The notes below the pieces were generated by a model. The model was given only the letters and a program-made list of their open reading frames with translations. It was not told the origin of the DNA and did not search any database. A stretch of DNA of 64,000 nucleotides from JAXMAR01 sp046350295. Lineage in GTDB: Bacteria > Planctomycetota > Planctomycetia > Gemmatales > Gemmataceae. The DNA is taken from assembly GCA_046350295.1 (NCBI GenBank), contig JAXMAR010000004.1, forward strand, positions 237,790 through 301,789. The letters run 5' to 3'. The position numbers and the translations under genes are program-made. Shown here one piece after another: positions 52,404-60,050 of this stretch (position 1 is the first letter of the stretch; each line of letters begins with the position of its first letter).

Positions 52404-52450
52404 AGAGCCGAGAGCGTGACAGGCGTGACTGTCGCTCGCGTTCCGGCTCT
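52404..52450. repeat. REP-like palindrome after the sulfatase gene
   Basis: AGAGCCG with GAGCGTGACAG (from 52404) pairs with CTGTCGCTC and CGGCTCT (to 52450) around a short loop. It starts 10 bp past the sulfatase stop, so it may also stabilise the mRNA end. Same family as 48468 and 54578. Confidence 0.7.
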
Positions 52451-52533
52451 TTGGGATACAACAATAGCGGGGGCCGGGCGAGGTGTCCGGCCCTTGTCCG
52501 AGTTCTAGAACCCAAGCCCAAGGAGATTGCACC

Positions 52534-52839
52534 ATGAAGAACTGGACGGTCCGTGTCCTCGCCGCCCTCGCGCTCGGCATCGTCGCCGGCGTCGCGCTCA
52601 CCATTGCCTTCAGCCAGCCGGCCCACGCCGTCGGCGACAAGGGAGGCGCCGCTCCCGGTTCGTACTCCGTTGTCGACACCGAGGGGCACAACCTCATCGT
52701 CACCGACAACAAGACGAACACGCTTTACTTCTACACGATCGACAAGGACGCCGAGATCGGCTCGCCCCTCAAGATGCGCGGCTCGGTTGATTTGAATCAG
52801 GTCGGCAAAGCGATCATCACGCCGACCAAGGCGAAGTAA
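52534..52839 (+). CDS. Small secreted protein, paralogue A1
   Basis: 101 residues from ATG 52534 with AGGAG ten bases upstream. Signal sequence VRVLAALALGIVAGVALTIAFSQPAHA, cleaved near AHA-VG. The mature part is short: YSVVDTEGHNLIVTDNKTNTLYFYTIDKD, then IGSPLKMRGSVDLNQVGKAIITPTKAK. About 75% of it recurs in the gene at 53477. No known family beyond the paralogue. It precedes a repeat-rich secreted protein gene by 12 bp, and the pair is echoed again downstream. Confidence 0.8.
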   Translation: MKNWTVRVLAALALGIVAGVALTIAFSQPAHAVGDKGGAAPGSYSVVDTEGHNLIVTDNKTNTLYFYTIDKDAEIGSPLKMRGSVDLNQVGKAIITPTKAK

Positions 52840-52851
52840 GGAGTAGGTCCA

Positions 52852-53448
52852 GTGAAACGCTTTCTTTTTCTCGCAATCGCTCTGGCGCTATTGCCGGCGG
52901 CAGTGGACGCGGGTCGCAGCACGAGCAAGGGCTACAGCGGCGGCGTAACGACGTTGCCGACCTACACCCGCAATCCCCTCACGGGCGCGAACACGGTGTC
53001 GGGCGGCTACCACAACGCGTACACCGGCGCCAGCGCCTCCTACGGCAAGAGCTACAACGCCATGACCGGGCGGACCACCAGCGCCGCATCGTCCTACAAC
53101 CCAATGACGGGCAACGAGCGCGGCGGCGTCTCCACCACGGGACGCTACGGCGGCACGACCTCGGTCAGCGGCTCTTACAACACCTACACCGGCTCCTACT
53201 CGCATAACGCCAGTTATGTGAATCCCTACACGGGGACGGGGGCGGCGCGCGGCTCGTCGTACAACGCCCTGACCGGCACGACGCGAGCAGGAGCGGTGAC
53301 CACCAACCCGTACACGGGGACCAGCGGCGGAGCCGTTGTCGCCAGCCCTTATGCCGGGACGGCCGGCGCCGTCGTCGTCAACCCGTACACCGGTTACCCG
53401 GCGCCCCGGGTCCCGGCCGTCAATCCTTATACGGGTCGCCCGTATTGA
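52852..53448 (+). CDS. Secreted NPYTG-repeat protein B1
   Basis: 198 residues from GTG 52852, 12 bp after the A1 stop. Signal peptide RFLFLAIALALLPAAVDAG, then a low-complexity Tyr/Gly/Ser/Thr/Asn protein with about ten imperfect motifs: NPLTGANTVSGGYHNAYTG, YNAMTG, YNPMTG, NTYTG, VNPYTG, TNPYTG. The pattern resembles adhesive or structural matrix proteins. A paralogue is at 54639. No catalytic features; probably a surface or extracellular component. Confidence 0.82.
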   Translation: MKRFLFLAIALALLPAAVDAGRSTSKGYSGGVTTLPTYTRNPLTGANTVSGGYHNAYTGASASYGKSYNAMTGRTTSAASSYNPMTGNERGGVSTTGRYGGTTSVSGSYNTYTGSYSHNASYVNPYTGTGAARGSSYNALTGTTRAGAVTTNPYTGTSGGAVVASPYAGTAGAVVVNPYTGYPAPRVPAVNPYTGRPY

Positions 53449-53476
53449 TCTGCAAACCCATAACGGAGAATCGCAC

Positions 53477-53794
53477 ATGAACAGTTGGAAGACTCGTTTC
53501 CTCGCGGTCGTGGCGCTCGGCCTCGTCGCCGGCGTCATCTTCACCCTCGGCTTCAATCAGCCGGCGCACGCGGTCGGCGAGAAAGGTGGCGCAGGCGGGG
53601 CGGGCGGTCCGGCGTACACCGTCGTGATGACGGAAGGCCACAACCTGATCGTCACCGACAATCGCGCGAACACCCTCTACTTCTACACCATCGACAAGGA
53701 CGCCGAGATCGGCTCGGACCTCAAGCTGCGCGGCTCGGTCGACCTGACCCAGGTCGGCAAGGCGGTGATCACGCCCGTGAAGGCGAAGAAGTGA
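53477..53794 (+). CDS. Small secreted protein, paralogue A2
   Basis: 105 residues from ATG 53477 with GGAG upstream. Signal peptide TRFLAVVALGLVAGVIFTLGFNQPAHA; mature part YTVVMTEGHNLIVTDNRANTLYFYTIDKDAEIG, then LKLRGSVDLTQVGKAVITPVKAKK. Nearly the same as A1 (52534) with a few conservative changes plus a Gly-rich insert (GGAGGAGG). Duplication of the A gene, or of the A-B pair, is evident. Function unknown. Confidence 0.8.
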   Translation: MNSWKTRFLAVVALGLVAGVIFTLGFNQPAHAVGEKGGAGGAGGPAYTVVMTEGHNLIVTDNRANTLYFYTIDKDAEIGSDLKLRGSVDLTQVGKAVITPVKAKK

Positions 53795-53801
53795 CCAGGG
53801 T

Positions 53802-53888
53802 GGGTGGCAGAGGACGAGGTGCAGCATGCTTTTGCGGCGTTCTCCGGCAGCGTGACGAACTCGCCGGGACCCGCAAAACATGCCACCC
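53802..53888. repeat. Composite inverted repeat
   Basis: GGGTGGCA (53802-53809) pairs with TGCCACCC (53881-53888), and the inner TTTTGCGG (53830-53837) with CCGCAAAA (53871-53878). It lies in the 129-bp gap between the A2 gene and the HdeD-like gene and could fold into a branched hairpin. Confidence 0.65.
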
Positions 53889-53923
53889 GGCTTCGCCACC
53901 CCACAGTCTTTGGAGCAACGCCA

Positions 53924-54553
53924 ATGAACACGCACCCCGATCCCCTCAATCCGCATTACGAAGAGTGCATGCGACTGCACCATTGCTGGGCCTGGTTCCT
54001 CGGCCTCGGCGTGCTCGTCGTCCTGGTCGGTCTGTTCGCGATCGGCTCGGCCTTCATCGCCGGCTTCGCCACCGTCCTCCTGTTCGGCTGCCTCTTGATC
54101 GCGGGCGGCGTCGCCCAGCTCGTCAACGCCTTCATGGCGCGCTGCTGGCGTGTCTTCTTCCTGTACCTGCTCGGCAGCATCGTCCACATCGTCGTCGGCG
54201 TGCTCATGCTCGAGATCCCGGTCACGATGATGGTCGCCTTGACCGTCCTGCTCGCGGCCGGCTTCATGGTCGGCGGCATCCTGCGGATCGTCTATGGCTT
54301 GATCGAGCCGTTCCCGGGCCGCGGCTGGGTGCTCCTCAACGGCGCCATGAGCCTGATCCTCGGCATCGCCATCTGGCGTCAGCTGCCGGAGGCCAGCCTT
54401 TGGGTCATCGGCGCGTTCGTCGGCATCGACCTGGTGTTCAACGGCATGTCGTGGATCATGCTCGGCCTGTTGCTCAAGAGCGTGGCGCCGAAAACGACCG
54501 CGGCGCCGTCTGCGCCGGGACCACACGAGCACGCGCCCGCCGCTAGCAGCTGA
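53924..54553 (+). CDS. HdeD-family membrane protein
   Basis: 209 residues from ATG 53924. Six TM helices in pairs (WAWFLGLGVLVVLVGLFAIGSAFI, ATVLLFGCLLIAGGVAQLVNAF, VFFLYLLGSIVHIVVGVLML, MMVALTVLLAAGFMVGGILRIVYGL, LLNGAMSLILGIAIW, LWVIGAFVGIDLVFNGMSWIMLGL), the DUF308/HdeD plan. Members are linked to acid stress or membrane integrity, and the mechanism is not well defined. It sits among secreted small proteins, so it may be part of the same regulon. Confidence 0.87.
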   Translation: MNTHPDPLNPHYEECMRLHHCWAWFLGLGVLVVLVGLFAIGSAFIAGFATVLLFGCLLIAGGVAQLVNAFMARCWRVFFLYLLGSIVHIVVGVLMLEIPVTMMVALTVLLAAGFMVGGILRIVYGLIEPFPGRGWVLLNGAMSLILGIAIWRQLPEASLWVIGAFVGIDLVFNGMSWIMLGLLLKSVAPKTTAAPSAPGPHEHAPAASS

Positions 54554-54577
54554 GCGTTGGCGCAACAAGCAGAGCCC

Positions 54578-54616
54578 GAAGCGTGAGCGACGGCCCGTCG
54601 GAGACCTTCGCTCACG
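54578..54616. repeat. REP-like palindrome, short form
   Basis: GCGTGAGCGA (54581-54590) pairs with TCGCTCACG (54608-54616) across about 17 bases. Third member of the AGCGTGAGCGA family in the window (see 48468 and 52404), in the gap before the second NPYTG protein. Confidence 0.65.
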
Positions 54617-54638
54617 TGTCAACTTTCCTCTGGGGTCG

Positions 54639-55328
54639 ATGATGAAACTGCTTTCCTTCGCATTCCTGGCGCTTGCCGCGCTGGTCGCTTTTCCCGCGCC
54701 GGGCATGTCCCGCGGCTTCCGCGCCTACGGCGGCGCCAGCAGCGTTTCCCGCTACGGCGGCTATTCGACCGGCGCCTACCGCGGCGGCGTCAAGACGTTG
54801 CCCAGCTACTCGCGCAACCCGCTCACCGGGGCGAACACCGTCTCCGGCGGCTACCGCAACGTCTACACCGGGGCCAGCGCCTCCTATGGCCGCAGCTACA
54901 ACGCCATGACCGGCCGCAGCACCGCTGCTCACGGCAGTTACAATCCCTACACGGGCAACGCCCGCGGAGGCGTCACTTCGGTCGGCCCTTATGGCGGCGC
55001 CTATCATGCCGGCGGGCGCGACAATACCTACACGGGCGGTTACTCGACGCGCTCCAGCTACGTCAACCCGTACACGGGAACCGCGGCGGCGCGTGGCTCC
55101 GGTTACAATCCCTACACGAACAATCTCTACGCAGGCGCCGCAGTGCACAATCCGTATGCCGGCTACTATAGCGCCGGCGGCGTCCGGTATCCCTACCCGG
55201 CGGCGGTCCCGGCGCCCGTGCCCGTCCCGGTACCGACGCCTGCGCCGGTCTATGTCAATCCTTACACGAACTATCCCGTGACGCCGACGCCGGTGTACAA
55301 CCCCTACCTGGGAGGGTACTCCTATTGA
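54639..55328 (+). CDS. Secreted NPYTG-repeat protein B2
   Basis: 229 residues; ATG 54639 or the in-frame ATG 54642. Signal peptide (LLSFAFLALAALVAFPAPGMS). The protein shares the B1 plan: NPLTGANTVSGGYRNVYTG, YGRSYNAMTGR, YNPYTG, DNTYTG, YVNPYTG, then a Pro-rich tail (AVPAPVPVPVPTPAPVYVNPYTN) not present in B1. Clear paralogue of 52852 with an extended C-terminus. Likely extracellular or surface structural protein. Confidence 0.82.
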   Translation: MMKLLSFAFLALAALVAFPAPGMSRGFRAYGGASSVSRYGGYSTGAYRGGVKTLPSYSRNPLTGANTVSGGYRNVYTGASASYGRSYNAMTGRSTAAHGSYNPYTGNARGGVTSVGPYGGAYHAGGRDNTYTGGYSTRSSYVNPYTGTAAARGSGYNPYTNNLYAGAAVHNPYAGYYSAGGVRYPYPAAVPAPVPVPVPTPAPVYVNPYTNYPVTPTPVYNPYLGGYSY

Positions 55329-55343
55329 GGTCGGTGAGCCTTG

Positions 55344-56015
55344 ATGCGCTGGTTGTTCGCACACCGCTTTCAGTCGTTCTTGATCACGATCTGTGCCCTG
55401 GTCCTGGCCTATCCGCTGCTGCGCGGCTCGGCGGTCGGGGCCGTCACGTTCGCGGTCTTGCGCACGCTGGTCTTCGCGTCGGCCCTCCTTGTCCTGACAA
55501 AAGACCTGCGCTGGCGAATCCCGGCGCTGGCGCTCGGCGCCGCCACCTTGGTTTCGCAATGGGTCGTCATCTGTCATGACGCCACGCCGGCGCTGGAGAT
55601 CACGCACCATGCGCTCGCGGCGCTCCTGCTCGTTCTTGCCGTGGCGGTCACGCTGATCGATATCTTCGGGCCCAAGAGCGTGTCGCGCGAGAGCATCTTC
55701 GCCGCCCTCGCGTCGTATGTGCTGGTCGCTCTCGTTTTCGCGCATCTCTATTGCGTGGTCGAGATCGCGGCCCCGCGCTCCTTCGCGACGCCGCCCGCGC
55801 TCGAAGGGGCGCTCGAAGAGCCGGATCGGCGTTTCTTCATCCTCGCCTACTTCAGCCTGGTCACGCTCACGACGCTCGGTTACGGCGACGTCACTCCCGG
55901 GATCGACACCGTCCGCTCGCTGGCGATGGTCGAGGCGGTCTCCGGCCAGTTTTACATGGCGGTGCTGATCGCCGGACTCGTCAGCCGGGTCGCGACCCCT
56001 CCCCGCCTTGAATAG
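55344..56015 (+). CDS. Two-pore-type / Kch-like potassium channel
   Basis: 223 residues from ATG 55344, 15 bp after the B2 stop. Several TM helices, then the K+ filter TLTTLGYGDVTP (GYGD at 179-182), then one more helix (SGQFYMAVLIAGLVSRV). It lacks an obvious cytoplasmic RCK domain, and the extra N-terminal helices make it a six-TM-like channel (ion_trans_2). It should conduct K+; gating is unknown. It ends the cluster of secreted/stress genes. Confidence 0.88.
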   Translation: MRWLFAHRFQSFLITICALVLAYPLLRGSAVGAVTFAVLRTLVFASALLVLTKDLRWRIPALALGAATLVSQWVVICHDATPALEITHHALAALLLVLAVAVTLIDIFGPKSVSRESIFAALASYVLVALVFAHLYCVVEIAAPRSFATPPALEGALEEPDRRFFILAYFSLVTLTTLGYGDVTPGIDTVRSLAMVEAVSGQFYMAVLIAGLVSRVATPPRLE

Positions 56016-56117
56016 GGCGTGTGCGGCCCCGTTCCGCCGGGCTAGGATAGCCGGGACAGCGGCCCCGTTTTGCGCTGCGCGGAACAGCGTGCCTTCCCCA
56101 ATCCCACCGGCGCCACC

Positions 56118-58814
56118 ATGCGATTCTCTCTCTGTCTTCCGATCCTGTTCGCCTTCGTTTCCGCGGCGCACGCCGGCGACTCCAGGCCGCCGGTCTATCT
56201 ATGGCTCGAGCCGGAATGGTTCGAGGGGGTGAAGGGCTCGTTCGCGTACTGGACCGGCGCGGCCAAGCCGGCGGGGGCGTGGGGGGTGGCCGGGCCGGGC
56301 ATCAGCGCCGAGTGGACGCAAGGAGGGGAGAGCGAGTGGAACAGCATGGGGGCGCCGGCGGAAGAGACGAAGGCGGAGTGTCACCGCCGTGTCATGATTC
56401 CGCGCGGCGGCAAGTACCACGTCTGGGTCCGCTACGTCGATCATCGCAAGAAGACCGAGCCGTTTCGCGTCGTCATCGAGCAGGAGGGCAAGGCGGGCAT
56501 CGGCGGCGAATTGGGCGTGAAGCCGGTCGTTCCTGTCAACGACGAGTTCCAGCTCTGGTGGGGCTTCTCCTTCGGCTGGGGCAAGATCAGCGGCGAGTTG
56601 AGCGAAGGACCGGCCACGCTGCGCCTCATCATCGACAAGGCGGGCGAGGCGTGGCGGCAAGTTGACGCGGTGCTCATCACCGACGATCTCGCGCTGGAGC
56701 CGAACGGGCGTGAGAAGCCCGCGTTCGCCTACTACCGCTCGTTCGCCATCGAGCCTGAGGAAGGGGCGAAGTGGCGCGGCAGCGGCACGGGCCTGAAGGT
56801 CGGCGGCGCGTGGAAGCGGCCCACGCTCGCGGGGCAGGACTTCGCGATGTGGACCGGTGTCGAGGCCGACCCGAAGTGGTGGGGCAAGCAGGACCTGGCG
56901 AAGCTGACGCTACACGACGTCCTTTTCCAGTTCAGCCCGCCGAGCGACATCCGCGACAAGTTTCACAAGCAGTTCGCCGGCAAGAAAGACATCCCCGTCC
57001 TTTCCTGGCCGGGCCTGGCGCCCGGTTTCTATCTGGGGAATTCGCCCGATCTCTCCCCCGGCTCCCCCATCCGCGTCTGGCTCGAGCGGACCAAGACGCC
57101 GTTCTACATCATGACCAACTACGCCAGCGGCAATTACAAGGACAAGGACGGTCCCGCCACCTTCGCCGCCCTGGACGGCCCGCTCAAGGGACAGTTCATG
57201 GGCTACATCCACGGCGAGGCGATCGGCACGGGCGGCGTCGGCACGCTATCGGAGAAACCGCTCGGCAAGACGCGGCGCGAGCACGTCGACGCCCTCGGCA
57301 AGAAGATTGTGAAGGAGCAGGCGGAGGCGTGGAGCAAGATCTACAAGACCAAAGTCCCCGAGAGCCACATCGACAAGAGCATTTCCTGTCTCTCCGTCGA
57401 CTCGATCTCGCTCGCGCATCTGTTTCACGAGATTGGCTGCACCACGGTCGGCTACGAGATCGACTCGACCAATGCCCATGCCCCGATGCGCGTCGCCTTC
57501 GAGCGCGGCGCCGCCCGCCAATACGGCCAGGGCTGGATTAATTACGCCAGCGGCAACTTCGGCGACTCGTGCAACTACTTCACGCAGAACCCCACGGTGC
57601 CGCGCGGCGCCCCGGCCTGGTTCCACAGCAAGTACGCGATCACCGACGGCGTCTCGGCCGCCTGGTACCGCAAGCTCTATTACCTCAACTACCTCGGCGG
57701 GGGCTCGGCCATCTACTGGGAGCAGAACCTCACCAATCAATACATCCTGCCCGGTCCCGGCACGCACCCGATCCAGCTCTCCCCCTTCGGCCGGGCGACC
57801 GAGGATTTTCAAGCGTTCGTGTCGCGGCTGCCCGACCGCGGCGAGCCATACACGCCAGTTGCCATTCTCTTGAGCCATGGCCACGCCTACGAGCGCGTCA
57901 ACTACACTTGCAAGATGCTGCACGCGTTCACGGAAGACGCCAACGACATCGAGCTGCGCGAGCTGTTCAACGTGCTGTGGCATCCGGCCCCGATCCTCGA
58001 AGGCAAGCCGGCCGCCCCGGACGTGCAGAGCATGCCGAGCGGCGTGTATGGCGACATTTTCGACGTGCTGGTCGACCGGCCGAGCCGGGCCAAGGCGATC
58101 TTCAATTACCCGGTGGTGTGGGCGGCGGGAGACGTGGACCTGAAGGGGTTGCAGGGGACGCTGAAGGAGTATCTGGAGAAGGGTGGGACGCTCGTGGTCA
58201 ACGCGACGGCGGCGACGCAGTTACCGGCGGAGTGGCTCGGCGCCCATTTGAATGGGAAAACGGCCCGCTCGGAGAGCTGGCGTCCGGCCGGCGGCAAGGA
58301 GACGGCGACGACGCCTTGCGATGTCGCCGTGGCGGAGACGAAGACGGCCGAGGCGCTCGCCTGGGCGGGCGCCAAGGCGCTGGTGGTGCGCAACCGTGTC
58401 GGCGCGGGAGCGGTCATCACGATCCTCGTCCCGCATCTGGTGGGGCAGGATGAACGCGCCCATCCCGTCCTCCCGTGGCTGATGAACGGGCTGACGCAGG
58501 ATTTGCTACCTGTCGAAGTGCGCACGAAAGACGGCAAACGCCCCGCCGGTGCGATCATGTACCAGGTGAACCGCACGAAGGACGGCTGGCTGGTGACCTT
58601 GATGAACCACCAGGGGATCGACAAGACGCAGAACGGCCTGGCGCGCGTGGACCGGCGCGCGTTTGTCGACGTGACGCTGCGGACGGCGCTGCCGATCAAG
58701 TCCGCGCGGGAGTGGACGGGTCCGGGGGATTTGGCGGTCGAACGCGTGGATGGGCGAGCGGTGGTGCGGGTGCGGGTACAGCCGGGGGATGTGCAGGTGG
58801 TGGAGGTGAAGTAG
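56118..58814 (+). CDS. Large secreted protein, glycosidase-like (GH-A/GH42-type suspected)
   Basis: 898 residues from ATG 56118. Signal peptide (RFSLCLPILFAFVSAAHA). A beta-rich N-terminal region (about 25-205, YLWLEPEWFEGVKGSFAYW) is followed by a TIM-barrel-like middle (about 300-560, FYIMTNYASGN, AEAWSKIYKTKVPESHIDKSISCLSVDSISLAHLFHEIGCTTVGYEIDS, HSKYAITDGVSAAW). A Rossmann-like part (about 580-760, PVAILLSHGHAYERV, LKEYLEKGGTLVVNATAA) recalls the beta-galactosidase trimerisation domain, and a beta tail ends it. I cannot identify the catalytic acids with certainty. Probably acts on extracellular polysaccharide; the sulfatase nearby fits that theme. Confidence 0.7.
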   Translation: MRFSLCLPILFAFVSAAHAGDSRPPVYLWLEPEWFEGVKGSFAYWTGAAKPAGAWGVAGPGISAEWTQGGESEWNSMGAPAEETKAECHRRVMIPRGGKYHVWVRYVDHRKKTEPFRVVIEQEGKAGIGGELGVKPVVPVNDEFQLWWGFSFGWGKISGELSEGPATLRLIIDKAGEAWRQVDAVLITDDLALEPNGREKPAFAYYRSFAIEPEEGAKWRGSGTGLKVGGAWKRPTLAGQDFAMWTGVEADPKWWGKQDLAKLTLHDVLFQFSPPSDIRDKFHKQFAGKKDIPVLSWPGLAPGFYLGNSPDLSPGSPIRVWLERTKTPFYIMTNYASGNYKDKDGPATFAALDGPLKGQFMGYIHGEAIGTGGVGTLSEKPLGKTRREHVDALGKKIVKEQAEAWSKIYKTKVPESHIDKSISCLSVDSISLAHLFHEIGCTTVGYEIDSTNAHAPMRVAFERGAARQYGQGWINYASGNFGDSCNYFTQNPTVPRGAPAWFHSKYAITDGVSAAWYRKLYYLNYLGGGSAIYWEQNLTNQYILPGPGTHPIQLSPFGRATEDFQAFVSRLPDRGEPYTPVAILLSHGHAYERVNYTCKMLHAFTEDANDIELRELFNVLWHPAPILEGKPAAPDVQSMPSGVYGDIFDVLVDRPSRAKAIFNYPVVWAAGDVDLKGLQGTLKEYLEKGGTLVVNATAATQLPAEWLGAHLNGKTARSESWRPAGGKETATTPCDVAVAETKTAEALAWAGAKALVVRNRVGAGAVITILVPHLVGQDERAHPVLPWLMNGLTQDLLPVEVRTKDGKRPAGAIMYQVNRTKDGWLVTLMNHQGIDKTQNGLARVDRRAFVDVTLRTALPIKSAREWTGPGDLAVERVDGRAVVRVRVQPGDVQVVEVK

Positions 58815-58961
58815 GTCGACTTTTGGGCCGGGGCATGCCGGAGCCAGATCAAGATGCAATCCGACGCCGTTTTTCTTGTTCGTTCTCATGACGTGCGGCG
58901 TCAATTCTCTTGGCGCCGCCGTTCCCTTTGGAATCAGGCCCTTTTCGGCAGGAGAAGCGCA

Positions 58962-59888
58962 ATGAAAGTCGTCGTGGCAAGCGCCGCATGGCTGGTTTTC
59001 CCGCTGTTCCTTGCCGGGGGCGAAGGGAGCAAGGACGCGAGGAAGTCCTCGGCCCCGCTGGTCACCTCGGATCGGAAAGCCGAGGAGGCGGCGTCCTGGG
59101 GGATCATGGCGCTGCGGGCCGTGGCCGCGGCGGAGCCGAAGATCACGAAGGAGAGCGCGGCACACATGAGCACGGGTTCGGGGAAGATTTCCGGGGGCGG
59201 GATGGTCTTCTGGGCGACGTGCGTGCAGCCGTTTCGCGTCGACGAGGTGCTGGCCGGCGCGGCGAAGCTGGAGCCGCGCGACGTCGAGTATTCGTTTATC
59301 CGCAAGTCGATTGGCTCTCCGCTCCCGCGGCCGCGCCGGCCGGTGGCCAAGGAGGAGAAGGTCGTGCTGGTGCTGGGGGCGGACGGCGGGCTCGTCAAGG
59401 TCATCCCCGATACCCAGGAGAACCGCGTGGAGATCGAGATCATCCGCGCGTACATCAAGGCCCGGCCGCGTGCCGCCGAGGCATTGATGAAGAGAATGGG
59501 CACGTTTGTTTTGAAGATCGAATATCACGGGCCGAAGAGCGAGGCGCATCCGAGCCTCTGGTGCACGACGAATCCGAAGCTGCCGGACAACCTTCCGCCC
59601 AAGTGGCTGGTGCTGCAGAACCTGTCCGAGGTCTGGGCCCACGAGGCACTGGACCACCTGGTGAAGACGGGCACGTTAAAGCCAGGCGTCGATGGCAAAC
59701 GACCAAAAATCGACGAGCCGTTCTACTCCCTCGCGCTATCGGCGGACGGCGTGGACGAGCTGACCGTGCCGCTCGGCTGGGGCAAGGAAGCCTACGGCCG
59801 CATCGAGGGGCTGGGCCGGGCGATCGAACGTGATAGTGGCGCGATCGCCAGGGTGCTGGCGGGGCTGAAGGAGGAGAGGAAAGAGTAG
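58962..59888 (+). CDS. Secreted protein of unknown function
   Basis: 308 residues from ATG 58962 with GGAG upstream. Signal peptide (VVVASAAWLVFPLFLAGGEG). The body shows WGIMALRAVAAAEPKITKESAAHM, VFWATCVQPFRVDEVLAGAAKLEPRDVEYSFI, then VVLVLGADGGLVKVIPDTQENRVEI, WLVLQNLSEVWAHEALDHLVKTG. It looks like a two-domain alpha/beta protein; no enzyme motif is recognised. Predicted helices at the end (EAYGRIEGLGRAIERDSGAIARVLAGLKEE). No close neighbour relation; 147 bp after the glycosidase-like gene. Confidence 0.7.
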   Translation: MKVVVASAAWLVFPLFLAGGEGSKDARKSSAPLVTSDRKAEEAASWGIMALRAVAAAEPKITKESAAHMSTGSGKISGGGMVFWATCVQPFRVDEVLAGAAKLEPRDVEYSFIRKSIGSPLPRPRRPVAKEEKVVLVLGADGGLVKVIPDTQENRVEIEIIRAYIKARPRAAEALMKRMGTFVLKIEYHGPKSEAHPSLWCTTNPKLPDNLPPKWLVLQNLSEVWAHEALDHLVKTGTLKPGVDGKRPKIDEPFYSLALSADGVDELTVPLGWGKEAYGRIEGLGRAIERDSGAIARVLAGLKEERKE

Positions 59889-60050
59889 GGACTTGCCGTC
59901 AGCGAACTGGAACCGGCGTTGATAGAGGGACGGCTCCGCGACCTGTCTGCGATCTCTCTTTGGCAACCAAACACGCTTCCGAAAAAACTGGACAGACGTT
60001 GCCCGGCGCGCGACGATGCCGCAAACGCCGTTCAACCAAAGGAGGCGACC

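Noticed and set aside
52852..53448. Collagen-like or RTX repeat protein
   Set aside because: Repeats are NPYTG/YNPMTG, not Gly-x-y or GGxGxD nonapeptides.
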